Of a DNA stretch of 64,000 nt, positions 13,901 through 25,700 are shown in pieces. Below the pieces are notes generated by a model, which was not told the origin of the DNA, did not search any database, and was given only the letters and a program-made list of their open reading frames with translations. Both the position numbers and the translations under genes were made by a program. Source of the stretch: Lingula anatina (taxonomy: Eukaryota; Brachiopoda; Lingulata; Lingulida; Lingulidae); NCBI RefSeq assembly GCF_001039355.2, contig NW_019775647.1:142835-206834 (forward strand). The letters are read 5' to 3'. Position 1 is the stretch's first letter, and every line of letters begins with the position of its first letter.

Positions 13901-16900
13901 ACAGTTCCATCTATATCTGACAGAAGAAACTCATCAATCATGTGTGCCCTTGTGTTCAATTTCTGTTACTGACAGACAAGAATTATGCCAATTCATTCAA
14001 AGTCAAAAAAAGTTTACCTCCTTTTCATATGTGCTTCCCTCTCCCACCTGGACATTTTCATACGAATGCCTTTCAATTATACGTAAATGGCGTTCAAATA
14101 GTTCCCTGACTGCCATGAACACAAACCAGTATTGATCCTAGAAGATAAATAAACCAACAATAAAAAAAAAAGACAGCAAACTTGTCAAATGGACAGAAGT
14201 GTAACTGATAAAATTTATAGAAGTATTGCCATTTAAACAGTCTAAAGTGCCTGACTGCCATGAACACAAACAAGTTTATTTCCTAGAATAGAAAAATCTA
14301 CAATGAAAATAATACATCATCATGAATTATAAAAGATTATTCATCATTTTTGTACATTTCTGCTATTCAACATACATGCTTGAAATAGAAAAGGGAATTT
14401 TTTGTTTATCAATTTTCTTTAAATTTCTCAAAAATTTATAAAAGTACGATTTTATGTACAATAGTTTAGTTACAATGAAAGTAATAAACAGGCAAAAAAA
14501 ATGCTTACAGGAGTTTGCACAGCTGATGGCCTCTGCCTTCTCATTTCATCAATAACATTAAACAAGTTGAAGTCCTTTGTAAGTTTCTAGAACAAGAGAC
14601 AAAACAAAAAAATCATTGACACCAAATGTGCAAACAAATCCAACTTTTCCTTCTTTCTCGGCATATTAGTAACAAACAATGTTAATTTATAATTAATTCA
14701 CATGAACTTTGTTTCAATGTTTGAAACTGCAATTTAATGGTTACTCTATAGCTATATGTAGCAGATTCACTTTTAGATTTAATGTATAATTTCACCCGTA
14801 TAATGAACTGAAATTGATATGTAAATCGCATTTCTTCAAATGGTTGCAAAGCTGCTTAACCATTGTAAAAAGGCACTAAAGGACCATTCCCATATCCTAT
14901 TGTACTAGCAGGATCGATCTATCTCCAAGGGCTTTCTTGCTAAATTGCCCCCTACCAGCTTCAGATGGCTTGACAGACATTTAAGCCACTTAAACCGAAT
15001 GCAATTCAGAGAGAATCCCCCCAGAGTTAGATCTATCCTGCTAGCACAATAGGTTTATGGGAACCCAATCTTAGAGAGAGGGGTCTCTCACTAAATTGCA
15101 TTCAGTTTAAGCATGTACGAAAGATAATTACCCCCCTTCAGCTTCAGTGGGCGTGACAGACAATTAAGCATCTTAAACTGAATGCAATTCAGAGAGAATC
15201 CCCTCAGAGTTAGATCTATCCTGCTAATACAATAGGTTTATGAGAACCCAGTCTAAGATATGGTGCTGCTTTAGCTTACAGGTCACTTCTGTATGTCATA
15301 AAGACTCTTCACAATGAGTTATAACAAAACAGCTTGCTGTATGGGCACCAACTCAATGATTATTCTTGCTGAATGCAATCAGACTAAAGGACTAACACAC
15401 CTCCTCTTGTTTCCAGTGCACTTTTAGAATCACCAGCTTCTTTATATTCTATCAATGCCAGGAGGGGGCATGGCAGTCTGTTAATCTGACTGCATTCAGC
15501 AGGAGTCCCCACAGAGTTACTGCTATGATGCCTGAAATCATTCTGAGTGGCCCCCTACACTGACACCATTCATTACTTACTCCTTTTTTCAGTAAGCTCC
15601 AGCAGTAGTCTATGGCAATTATGGTCCCTGTTCTACCACACCCAGCACTGAAAAGCAAAATATAAATATATTTGTAATTTAAGGCCTATGATTTAAGGTC
15701 TATGATGCAATGTGTGATACAGTTTTAAGAATGCATCTTGTGCAAATGATAAAAAAAAATTACTGTTACAGTATCTGAAATTTCATTTTTAAAAACACAC
15801 AAATAACAAAAACAAAATTCTACCAACTACCAATATTTTTGGAATGTTTTTACAATTTATACCTACAGATGTTATGTGATTGTGGCCATGTACATTTTAT
15901 TTAGTTTTACAGGGCCTTCTTGGGTTATGTATGACAATTACACAGGGTGTCACTTTTGGTGCAAGTCAACCCCCAGGTGTGAGTCAACCAATGCTTATAC
16001 CTGCAATGGACCACAATTGGTAGAGTTTCTTGCTGTTGTTTTTCCCGTGCCTCGGCAACAAGGTCTAGGATGTAGTCATAATGGTCTGGTACTCCGTGGT
16101 CTGGCCACGCTGTGTAGTGAAGCTGATATACCACCTTGCAAATGTTGGCTTTTCTGACCTCTAGTTCCCGAAGAGTATAGTCTGGCGATTGGTGATCTTC
16201 CTTTGTCTTTAATAGAAACATTTAACAGAATATAATGAACTTTAATGGAGATTTTTAAAAGCAACTTTATGGAATTCAAATCGTATAAATACAAGGCAAT
16301 TTTAAAAGAATAAGAGTATATATTTTGGTATCAAAATGAAGAATGTTTTGTCATCACTGAACCTCTTACTGTAAATAAATAAAATTAAAAAACAATCTGG
16401 AAACATGGGCATTAATTGGAAATCTCACAGCTACACTCAATGTCCATTTCTTTAAGTATCTAAAACTGCCCCCCTTCCCCCACATGAATTTATTTTATTT
16501 TATTATGTTTGCATACTTAACTGACTTTAAATTATGGCACATAGTTTACCATGATCTTATACGTATCCAATAAAAATGCATCCTCAAAATCATTCTTTTT
16601 TTAATTTAAACCATTAATTTTTTACCAGTGTGATTAAAAGGTCTCCAAACTGGACCTCCCGATCCAACTCAGGCCAATACTTCTCACATTTGGTCTAAAA
16701 ATAAAATAAATATAACATTATTACTAGACTAATCGAAATACATTCCAGATGTTAGAATAATAACTCATATAGCTTGTATGAATAATCAATATACCAGATT
16801 AAGACATCTGTGGCAATTTAGGTGATCTATGGCCTATATTGTAGATTTCCAGCTTAAAGTGAATCATAAAAATATAGACGTCATTATATTAATATATAAA

Positions 16901-19900
16901 TAGTAACCATCATGCACATAATATACAGGTTATCTATTTAAATAGTTTTATGATTAAGTTGGAAAACTGAAGTAAGATATATGTAAGACGTGATGTTGTT
17001 TGGTCAAATTTGTTTTAATTTATAAATAACAGAATCGAAAGGCTACAGGCATCACTGACTGTTATACAGAATATGAATAACTATACAGAGGACACCTACT
17101 CATGATCAGTTTTAACTGTTTATTACACCAAAACATTTTTACTATACAGCATCACTATTACACAGCTTTGTCAAATGGGAAATAACAAATAACCTTTGTG
17201 CACTAATCAGGCCCGTAACCAGCAATTTCAAAAGGGGGGTTCTTTTTCTGAAAAAGTGGACCTTTTATCATGGAACCGTTATGTCCTTAGAGAAAATTTT
17301 ACCCAGAGGGAGCATTTTCCCTCCCCCCTCCCCCTCCAGCTACATGCCTGACTAAAAATAAACTTTACAAAATCCATCAAGAAGATCTGAAGAATTCTTA
17401 CCTTGCCAGCTTCCCTTAAATTGCAAGCCATGAGGACCACCTTCACTTCATTCTCCCAGATCATTCTCCAGAAGTCTATCACAGATGTCGGCAGTGGAGC
17501 CTGAGCTGCTATGTAAGTGTTGTGACCAGATACACCCTGAATACAATACAATACAATACAATACAATACAATACAATACAATACAATACAAAAAAAACAA
17601 TACAATAACATGATCACTATGTAACCCACAGTTAAAGATACTATAAGTTTCTATCAACACAGATCCGTGCAGAATAAAACAAAAAAACTTCACATGTACC
17701 TGACCTAAATAACATACAAATCTCACTGCACTTCACACTTGATTAAATGATAAAATGATTTAATAATAATTTATCAGATTTATGATTCATTTTAGTGTAT
17801 TTATTCACTCCAGCATCTTGTTCCATTATGGTTTCATTCAGTATTTGTCATGAGAACTCTAAATACCTAAATCACAACACCAGTAAATTAACTTAACATG
17901 GGGCAACAAAACTTTTGTAAAAAAAAATAAATAAAATAAAAACTGAGACCATGAATTTTATTGTACACCTGAAAAAAAAAGATGATCTGATACATTTTGG
18001 TGTAAAAAATAACCACAACACTTTCTTATTATAATCAGATGAGTTATGATTATACATAAATGAAAGTACACCATGAGACAGTCGAAAATAGACTAAGGAA
18101 GATAACAACTTAGTAATTTCATTTTGATGTAGACATTTGGTTTTCTACCACGAGGCAACGACACCTGAATCAGTGCCCTATTTTGTGTGTTTGTGTATCC
18201 ATCTTTCATTGTAATTCATCACTGACAAGGTCACCAATGTGTTGAAAGCTTCAACAAAATAAGAAATCCCATGCAGTGCAATTGTGCCTATATCACATGC
18301 AGCGCAATTGTGCCTATATCACATGCAGCGCAATTGTGCCTATATCACATGCAGCGCAATTGTGCCTAAATAAACATCACATGTATCAGCTGATGTAAGT
18401 ATGAAACTATTCATTTTCAGCCATGTGACCCAGTTTAGAACCAAACCCCTTTTTTTTTTAACTTATCAGTATCCTGTATACCGTTTATATAAGCCAAACC
18501 TACACAAGGGTTGAACAATCCCCCTATACCGTATCAGGCTTCTATCCAGGAAGTTAAAACTGTCATATTTAATTTAATTGCCTTGATAGCTTACAGCACT
18601 GTCCTTCCAAAGTATGTTAAACTTCCTTGCAGCTGATGTAGGAGTTCACTGTTTGCAGAATACAATATCTACAATGCATACTCCTTAAATTTGAACCAAA
18701 TGAGTTAATAATTATCTCCTTTCCAGTGTTGCATTAATAAAAAATTGATGATTACTTAAACCTGATGATTCCAATATTTCCGAAATGTTAGTTGACTGAA
18801 TGTCAAAAGGTCATTTTTTTGTGAGCAATCAATATGATAATTCTTAAAAAAGTAAAATACTGGAACAAGTAAGCTGGTGATTGAAAATTTTGTATTAACT
18901 GTAAAATGCATACCTTGACATAGTTAGCATTGATGTAATCAGAGCCGGTTAGTCCAGGTAAAGGTTGCAGGGGAACTCTTGTGTACTCAACTGAAAATAG
19001 TTTTTATTGTTTAATTCATATTTTATCACATCAAAGAAAGTTATTAGAACATTATTCTAAGACTCTGTCTAATTTTCCACTAAATCTATTTTTATTGGGA
19101 CATCTAGTGATCAGTTTAGTGCAGGCATTAAAACTTTGTCTTTAGAATCAACAAATGTCTGACATGTCCTAATGAAGACCAATGAAGTCAATCAAAAATT
19201 AGACAGAGAAAAAAGTGTAATAACTGAAAATAATAATGGCCCACAGTAATAAATCTATTTATAAGGACTTGAGAAAAAATTTTTTTCAAAAGTGAAACAT
19301 TACTAGAATTCAATCACGGAATTTCAGAAGGGAACAAATCAAATGCAAAACAAAATGGTGCCTGTTTCCAGATACTTCCTATTTACATGTATGTTTGTTT
19401 AATTTAACATCTGCAGAGTTTTAGCCCCAAAACAGTTTTAGGAAGACTATCTTTCCAATGGCTTAAGCTGCACATTTTCATTTTCATTTTCTGCGGAAGT
19501 TGATTTCTAAGTAGATAAGTGGTTCAAAAGTATTTGACAAGGCCATAAAATAATTTTGCAGGCATACTTGTAGATAGGTTTATAACATATTAGAAAAATA
19601 TCATTGAGAAAAAAAAAACATTGTTAAAGAAACCGAATGATTCAATACAATAAGAGCAGACCCTTTTTTAAAAATATAAAATGCTAGATATCATTAAACA
19701 TCTCTCAGAAGCAGATTTTTATCATTTAAATGTTGCGAAGGGTTATTTAGAAAATGTTTTGCAGAAAATTTTCAAAGAAGAAATTAGTAGAAAAACTGAT
19801 AAATCACTCTAGAATTTTCCATAAAAAGCATATATATACATTATTCTACTTCTTTAACATATAATTACCAATAATCTGTTACAAACTACCTTCAATGACA

Positions 19901-20842
19901 AAACAAACTACCTTCAATGACAAAAAAGTATGCATAACAATTTTGTTACATCTGCATCAACACAATATACAATTACATTTATCATATCAAGCATATGAAA
20001 CTCACATGGAAGAATATCTTTGTATCTGTTCTTCACTCCATTGTATAGTTTCTGACCAGCTGAGCTAGAGTAAGTGTTTTTATATTCCAAACTCCGCTGC
20101 TTCAATTCCTGTACAAAAGAAGAGAAGAAAATTAAAAGTGATGAGGAAAGAATTTATCTTATAAACTCCCTTCGAATTTTATTGATATTTGCAAGTCTGA
20201 GAATAGGTGTGTTGTAAATAATGAGAAGGGCATGGCAGTGACCTTCAGAGTGTGACATTAATCATCTCTCTCCTACAACACCAGTTGTCCTATAGACTGA
20301 ATAAGGTGACCAAAAGATAAATATAAATTTTATTGACTAAGGTGGCATTTAATCCACCAAAGAAAGGAAAACACATTGAAATAAAATAAAATATAGTATC
20401 TATAATTCTCTACTCTATTTAATAAGGTCAAAATCCAAGCATAAAAACAATAAATCTGCCATTGCAGCAAGTACACATACAGTACCTAGCATGAAATTCA
20501 AGTGTTAGCACTACTACTGACAATTTTTGATATGCACACTGTGTACATGATAAAAGTAAAAGTGCAAGGGCATCCCCTGATGTTTCCATACAGTAGATGA
20601 GTGAAAGTAGCACAAGATGTCTATACATGCCTAAACGTACTGTATATACCCTGCATATCCTAACATCTTTTTTTTAAAAATTGAGGTCAAATGGTAGTGA
20701 TATGACTTATCTAAACATGCAGTGTATGTTCGGTGTGTGTGTACATTTTATTGTATGTACAGAATGATTTGATTACAAAATACATGTACATGTAACAGTA
20801 ACAGTTTGACGCCTTCTTTCTCCCTCACCCCCCCCCCCCACA

Positions 20843-20890
<48 letters not shown>

Positions 20891-21123
20891 TCACCCATCT
20901 AATGCCGCATATTCCACAAATCTGCTTTATCTGCTGATATACTTCCTCAATTACCACCATAGGAATGTGACCACAGATACTGGGTAAAGTAAAATGTACA
21001 AGTGAAAAGCAAAATATGACTCACAGCAAAATCTCTCTCAAAGCCATCACGACCGTCGTCGTCCTTTTCGTCCAAAGAATCCGTATGGCGGACAAAGTCC
21101 TCCAGTATTTCCCTGATGGACAT
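1922..21123 (-). CDS. PTP-PEST-family non-receptor protein tyrosine phosphatase (PTPN12/18/22-like), 16 exons
   Basis: Cytosolic tyrosine phosphatase that would dephosphorylate phosphotyrosine on adhesion or signalling proteins. Exons in transcript order: 21025-21123, 20006-20108, 18914-18990, 17402-17536, 16626-16694, 16001-16206, 15581-15647, 14509-14586, 14018-14137, 13583-13628, 11227-13326, (8374-10476), 6094-6152, 5511-5595, 2822-2926, 2038-2144, 1922-1927. All phases join and all introns are GT-AG. With one copy of the large exon the product is 1,153 aa. The catalytic domain spans about residues 1-300: KNRY pTyr loop (59-62), DYINAN (85-90), WPD loop (195-197) and P-loop HCSAGCGRTG (228-237) with nucleophile Cys229 and Arg235, so it looks active. 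The tail is Pro/Ser/Lys-rich with many Tyr motifs. PPPIPTKSEGAF in exon 13 resembles the C-terminal homology segment of PEST phosphatases. The final exon (Arg then stop) is the weakest call. Exon 6 could start 6 nt later. Confidence 0.88.
4655..4798. repeat. Short direct repeat in the last part of the phosphatase gene
   Basis: A 31-bp phrase beginning gcaaaagaggcattgagaa occurs at about 4655 and again at about 4768 in the intron between exons 13 and 14. A long poly(A) run (about 4815-4840) follows. No coding content. Confidence 0.6.
8374..10476 (-). CDS. Phosphatase tail exon, second copy
   Basis: A near-identical second copy of the 2.1 kb tail exon: 2,103 nt, one codon longer, differing from the other copy by scattered substitutions. 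It keeps the acceptor and donor and an open frame. Because both exons are phase 1-1, including both would keep the frame and give a protein of about 1,854 aa with a doubled tail. However, the duplicated block ends at a single N (10490), so this may be the other haplotype left unmerged in the assembly. Confidence refers to the exon being real coding sequence, not to both copies sharing a transcript. Confidence 0.6.
11227..13326 (-). CDS. Phosphatase tail exon, upstream copy (exon 11)
   Basis: A single 2,100-nt exon, entered in phase 1 and left in phase 1 at a GTAAGT donor (plus-strand 11221-11226), encoding about 700 residues of unstructured tail. It contains the Tyr motifs DDYAIPEP, two YVNV (about residues 423 and 464), PYAIGNV, PYAVSNV, PYASSSE, PYSVTSE, EYADP, EYAEPYS and TYEPV. 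It also has a Lys/Asp/His-rich stretch in the middle and PPRKKRSS near the end. The repeated PYA(I/V)xNV blocks suggest internal duplication. Human PTP-PEST tails are also long and low-complexity, but this one is larger. It follows exon 10 directly, so it is the copy most likely spliced to the catalytic part. Confidence 0.85.
14880..15250. repeat. Foldback / MITE-like inverted repeat in phosphatase intron 7
   Basis: The segment 14880-14921 is the inverse of 15028-15069. Both contain the core atcctgctag(c/t)acaatagg, ending in a gggaacc-type flank. A further direct copy of the right arm follows at 15207-15250, preceded by a second aatgcaattcagagagaatcccc block. This is typical of a non-autonomous foldback element, partly duplicated. 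A weaker inverted pair built on gctgaatgca lies just downstream (about 15368-15505). Confidence 0.6.
17538..17592. repeat. Pentanucleotide microsatellite abutting a splice acceptor
   Basis: About ten units of ATACA on the plus strand (TGTAT on the transcribed strand). The run ends at the CAG acceptor of phosphatase exon 4 (AG at 17537-17538). The repeat therefore supplies the uridine-rich tract immediately 5' of the acceptor. Confidence 0.9.
18270..18369. repeat. 26-bp tandem repeat, four copies, in a phosphatase intron
   Basis: The unit catgcagcgcaattgtgcct plus atatca is repeated four times head to tail. The first copy has one substitution and the last diverges at its 3' end. Each unit has a near-palindromic core, GCxCAATTGxGC. 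There are no spacers, so this is a minisatellite and not a CRISPR-type array. Confidence 0.9.
20826..20887. repeat. Poly-C tract followed by (CT)n in phosphatase intron 1
   Basis: About 12 C, then CACA, then about 21 CT dinucleotides, about 140 bp downstream (in transcript sense) of the exon 1 donor. On the transcribed strand this is GA/G-rich. Confidence 0.9.
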
Positions 21124-21300
21124 CGTCTTTGGTTATCCGCTAAATAACTGAAGTCATGTTTTAATATTCTCAATCGCCGAGTCCGAGGGTTAGGTTAGTT
21201 CTCGGAAAACAACAACCCGGAAGTCAACATTGTTGATACTGGCGCCATCTGTTGGATAAAGGAGTTTGGGAAATTCTGCCTCGCTTTCGTCCCAGACTTT
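21124..21300 (-). promoter_or_regulatory. Probable 5' UTR/promoter of the phosphatase gene
   Basis: The stretch upstream of the ATG at 21123 is clearly richer in CpG and GC than its surroundings. It holds a consensus ETS-type site, CCGGAAGT, at 21217-21224 (plus strand), about 95 bp upstream of the start codon. No TATA box is evident. The initiator position cannot be fixed. This is a composition- and motif-based inference. Confidence 0.4.
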
Positions 21301-22060
21301 TTATCTGCAAAAAAAAAAAATAATAATAATAAAATAATAAATAACTACCAGTAATGTCGGAAATTTTGTTGGTTTTGTGAACGCAGGGATTCCAAGATAA
21401 TTACATTATTTACCTGTCAACATCGACTACTGCCAGAGAGCGAGATTACCTCGCATGCCCCACAGGGTAGCCTACATGCCCCCCCCCCCCCCCCGCAAAA
21501 AAAAAAAAAAAAAAAAAAAAATTCTCTTTTTACAAACGTTGGATTTTAATGCTTTGGAAAGTAATGTTTCGGTTTTTATATTTTTTATTTTCATCAGTTT
21601 GTTAGCAGTTTGCTATAATCAAATATACTTTGACTACACATTAAAATATAGCCTACTGGTAATATTGAAAAATAAAATCGGCAAGTAGGCCTAAGTAGGC
21701 CTAATTTAATTAATTTTAATTAAAGTCTTTCAATGTTTCAAGAATTCTATCTGCTGTTTTACAACTTAGTCATAATAGCAGCCTGTTTGAATCAATGATT
21801 AAAACGATTCAGTTTTTCGCACTCAGTGAACGTCGTGTCGATCGCTTTCATCGGGAATTGAGCTTATTGCCCACTTCAGGTAGAGGTGACACTCGTAAAC
21901 CTGTAACTTTCTATGTACCTGTTAATTCTCCAGAGATGTGTTTTTCGTACTGTCGCCCTTTTCTCCACAAGCAACGATACAACCTAAACCTAACGAACTT
22001 TTCCTTCTTTTAAATACAACTATATATAGGCATAGTGCTCAAGTCACACTTCAGGCTCTT
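21301..22060. other. Intergenic, low-complexity tracts
   Basis: No gene seen. It contains a poly-C tract followed by poly-A (about 21480-21522), an AT-rich interval with gtaggcct repeats near 21690, and unassigned sequence. The small open frames here cross homopolymers and show no recognisable motif. Confidence 0.5.
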
Positions 22061-22765
22061 CTTGAAACTTGAAAATACACTAAACTTATTACCCCTCTCA
22101 ACGTTTTAGAACTTCTTTCACAACATCTACTAGCCTCACGTTTCGAAAGGCATTTAGAGCTAATAAAAAATAAAAATACGCAAAGGGTATCTATTGTTTT
22201 GATGCTGACGTAGCTATCAAAACTTGGCAAAAAAAAATCTTGAAACTTGAAAATACACTATACTTTACCCCTCTCAACGTTTTAGAACTTCTTTCACAAC
22301 ATCTACTAGCCTCACGTTTCGAAAGGCATTTAGAGCTAATAAAAAATAAAAATATGCAAAGGGTATTTATTGTTTTGATGCTGACGTAGCTACCAAAACT
22401 TGGCAAAAAAACTTGAAACTTGAAAATACACTATACTTTACCCCTCTCGACGTTTTAGAACTTCTCTCACAACATCTACCGGCCACTAGCCTCTCGTTTC
22501 GAAAGGCATTTAGAGTTAATAAAAAATAAAAAATACGCAAAGGGTATCTATTGTTTTGATGCTGACGTAGCTATCAAAACTTGGCAAAAAAAAAATCTTG
22601 AAACTTGAAACTTTACCCCTCTCGACGTTTTAGAACTTATTTCACAACATCTACCGGCCACGAGCCTCATGTTTCGAAAGGCATTTAGAGTTAATAAAAA
22701 ATAAAAATACGCAAAGGGTATCTATTGTTTTGATGCTGACGTAGCTACCAAAACTTGGCAAAAAA
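22061..22765. repeat. Tandem repeat, four copies of about 176 bp
   Basis: A unit of about 175-180 bp is repeated four times. The landmark cgaaaggcatttagagctaat recurs at about 22143, 22319, 22499 and 22674. Each unit starts near cttgaaacttg and ends with tagctaccaaaacttggc followed by a poly(A) run of varying length. The copies are closely similar, with small indels, so the array is young. It lies between the divergently oriented phosphatase and Reeler genes. Confidence 0.9.
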
Positions 22766-25700
22766 AAAAAAAGAAATATATCGAAAGTATTGTGGATAAG
22801 CAGGCACGTAGCCAGGGGGTTCAGGAGGGGTTCGGTTTTGGGGTTGAGTCAGGCGGTGTCCCATGATGATATTACCATGCATAGTGTTGTAAAGATAATA
22901 GCATACATATGCCTCTTCACTAATTTCAAGTATAGTAGTTAAAGAGGAATAAAATAAAAAATAATAGGGAGTTATTGATAGCAAGTTTAATTTATTTAGA
23001 GTCAACAAGTGCGCATGCACAAACTGTTTTAGACCTAGGAAACGATGAATCAGGTCATTGTAGGCCTAACGTTTGCTTTCATTTGATTGGTGAATTTCAC
23101 AACAGAATTGTGATTTTCTGTCATGTGCATAACACATGCTAACTGAGGTTTGGACATGATCCAAACATTAGCACTTCAAATAATATTTTAGATACTTTTA
23201 GTCTTAATTAAAGACAAGCATCTTAGGGATTCCCTAATAAGGAGATAGTGAATGGAGGATATACATGTAAATACTCCCCTAGCAAAATATGTGTCATCCC
23301 TAACGCAATGCGTAAAGTGATGCAGAAAATCATGTCTTGAACCAATGTTTTTATTTACCTTCTGACAGGACGTTTTTCACAAAAATTACTGAATTAACTT
23401 ACCCTAGAAAGGAAACCAAAGCCAAGTATTTTGTACAGAATTTCTGGATTTGAGGAAAGCAGCTGTCGCGTCTAACCATGCCAAAATAACAGCAGTTGTG
23501 CAGACGTCTTCTAACGGTAAGCTCAGAAACATGATGTGCCCCAGACCTGTTCTTGTCACCCTGAGCTTCAGAGATAACTTGAGAGGTTAGTGTCAAGTTA
23601 TCTCTGAAGCTCAGGGTGGTTCTTGTGGAATGTTGTTGTCAAGTTCCAAAATATGTTATGAAGCTTTTTCTACGAGGAAGACTTATTTTAACATTCTCTC
23701 TTTTCAGAACGTGGTTGTCTTTGGTCGGCCTTATACCCACGGGCCAGGTATTTTTGCCCTTGTGCCTGTGTGGTTATGATGCTGTCTATCGCTTTAAATG
23801 GTTCTCATTATACATACATGTAGAACAGCCCAACCTTCTGGCAAATCGGCGGGTCAAAACTCACTCCTACGTCAACCTCTAAGTAAAAAAAAAACGTATC
23901 CCTTTCACTTAAGACCGCATATTAAAAATTAATTGGTGTTGGAGTATTTCAATGGTCATTATTCTACTACTCACGGTGACATGATCTCTAATTTACGTGA
24001 TAATCGGTTGCCTAGTTGTTGTGTAATACTATGGTAACCTTGTAGCAATGTACATAGTTGCGGTAGAGAAGACACTTTTTGGTAGGGGAGGATATACACT
24101 GTATAGAGTTACATATGGTGGACATGAACGAAGATGTACCATGTATATATAGACAATCTAGATTTTAAGGTGAAAGAGTTTTATAAAAAAAAAACAAGAA
24201 AAAAGACCAGGTGCTTTCCATTAAGCATTCCCCCCCCCCCCCGATTCAGCCAGGAATATGTATATTGCAAAACTCATCGTTAAAAATAGGCACCTTGTCC
24301 TTTAACTGTATTAATGCGACATCTAGGCAACATCTCAATTTGCTATATTTATATACCTTTGATGCCGTTTTGGTGATCATTTCACGCTCAATATGTTGTC
24401 CGTTATGGCTGATGCATTTGCAATGAGGCAATGCTGATCAAGAAGCCGTATAAAAACACACGTCTCTATGTATAATATTGGCGTATGCACAAAAGATGCG
24501 TACTAATACTAGGTTTTACAGCCAGCAGTTTCAATTTTTCTGTGAAAAAGATGTTTTATCATTGACCCAACTTGAGAAATGGCATAGAACCTACAGTGTA
24601 GATCGAATTTTGAATCAGAGAGGACATTTCCGGCAAAAAGCGCTGTTCTTTCAACTCCCCTGAACCCTCCCCTACCTACCCTGCAAAGTATAGAAATAGG
24701 TATATGTCATGGTTCAATTATCAAATAAGATATAAAACGTGATACTAAAGTCATGGTTGAGAGACATACGGATTAACGATCTGTGGAGGACACATGGTTT
24801 ATAAACTAGCATGAAGAGGGAATTCAGGTGGTGACTTTTTATTTATTTATTTATTTTTTGGAGGGGTACATGTACTAGTCATTTTTAATAAGTTTACATG
24901 GATGTTTGACTAGAACTGTGACCTGAGTTTTGGAATTCTGACGAAGGCCCTTCTCTGTAGATAGAATTCAGTGAATAATAGATAGGCTATAGTGTATAAG
25001 TTGGATGACAAACCTTGACTGTGTGTGTGTGTGTGTGTGTGTGTGTGGTCGGTAATTTACGTGATTTTGAAGGATGTCTTTCCTTACAAATTTTGGCGTG
25101 ATTTTTTAATAGCTATTTTTACATTAAATTGTGTATTTTAGGCATAGTGACTAATAGTGACATTGGGTCTATCATGCGATGATTAAAAAACATATGCCTA
25201 CTCCAGTAGATGCTACCTTACGTAATTCATATTAGAACATATGACATAAACCCAGTTATATTTAGACAAACTAAAAGTCCCCACGCAAGCTCATGGCGGA
25301 TCTTAGCTTGTACTCTAAAATTGCAAGGGAAGAATGTACTGTGGGACCTCTGTGGTCGTCTGCGGTGGTTTCTGGAGGTCGTAGGACAAGGCGTATGGTG
25401 TTGGTGACAATTTGGCTGACGTAAGCGGTGTCACGTTTTGACTCAGAGAACGTTTCAATGACTTTCTCGGTTTCGGTTTCATCACTGAAGGACTGAAGGT
25501 TGTATATTTAAAAAACTTTTTAATGTCTTTCTTATCGATACGTTTTATTGATCATGAGTCAAATTCATTGATCACTTTATGTATTCAATTCATCTGTGAC
25601 CAACATTTTATCTTTTACGTCGCAACACTCGAAAATTGTCCCTCCTATTGAATTCAGCATCTAAAACCTCGTTACATGTAGGACTGCCACACAATTTTAT

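Noticed and set aside
17279-17726. Open frames rich in CIVLYCIVLY-type repeats
   Set aside because: Produced by reading the TGTAT microsatellite; the real content is phosphatase exon 4 (17402-17536) with its acceptor in the repeat.
18270-18369. CRISPR-like array
   Set aside because: The repeats are head-to-tail without spacers and the genome is eukaryotic.
20748-20960. Frame with an (RE)n stretch
   Set aside because: Translation of the (CT)n microsatellite in an intron.
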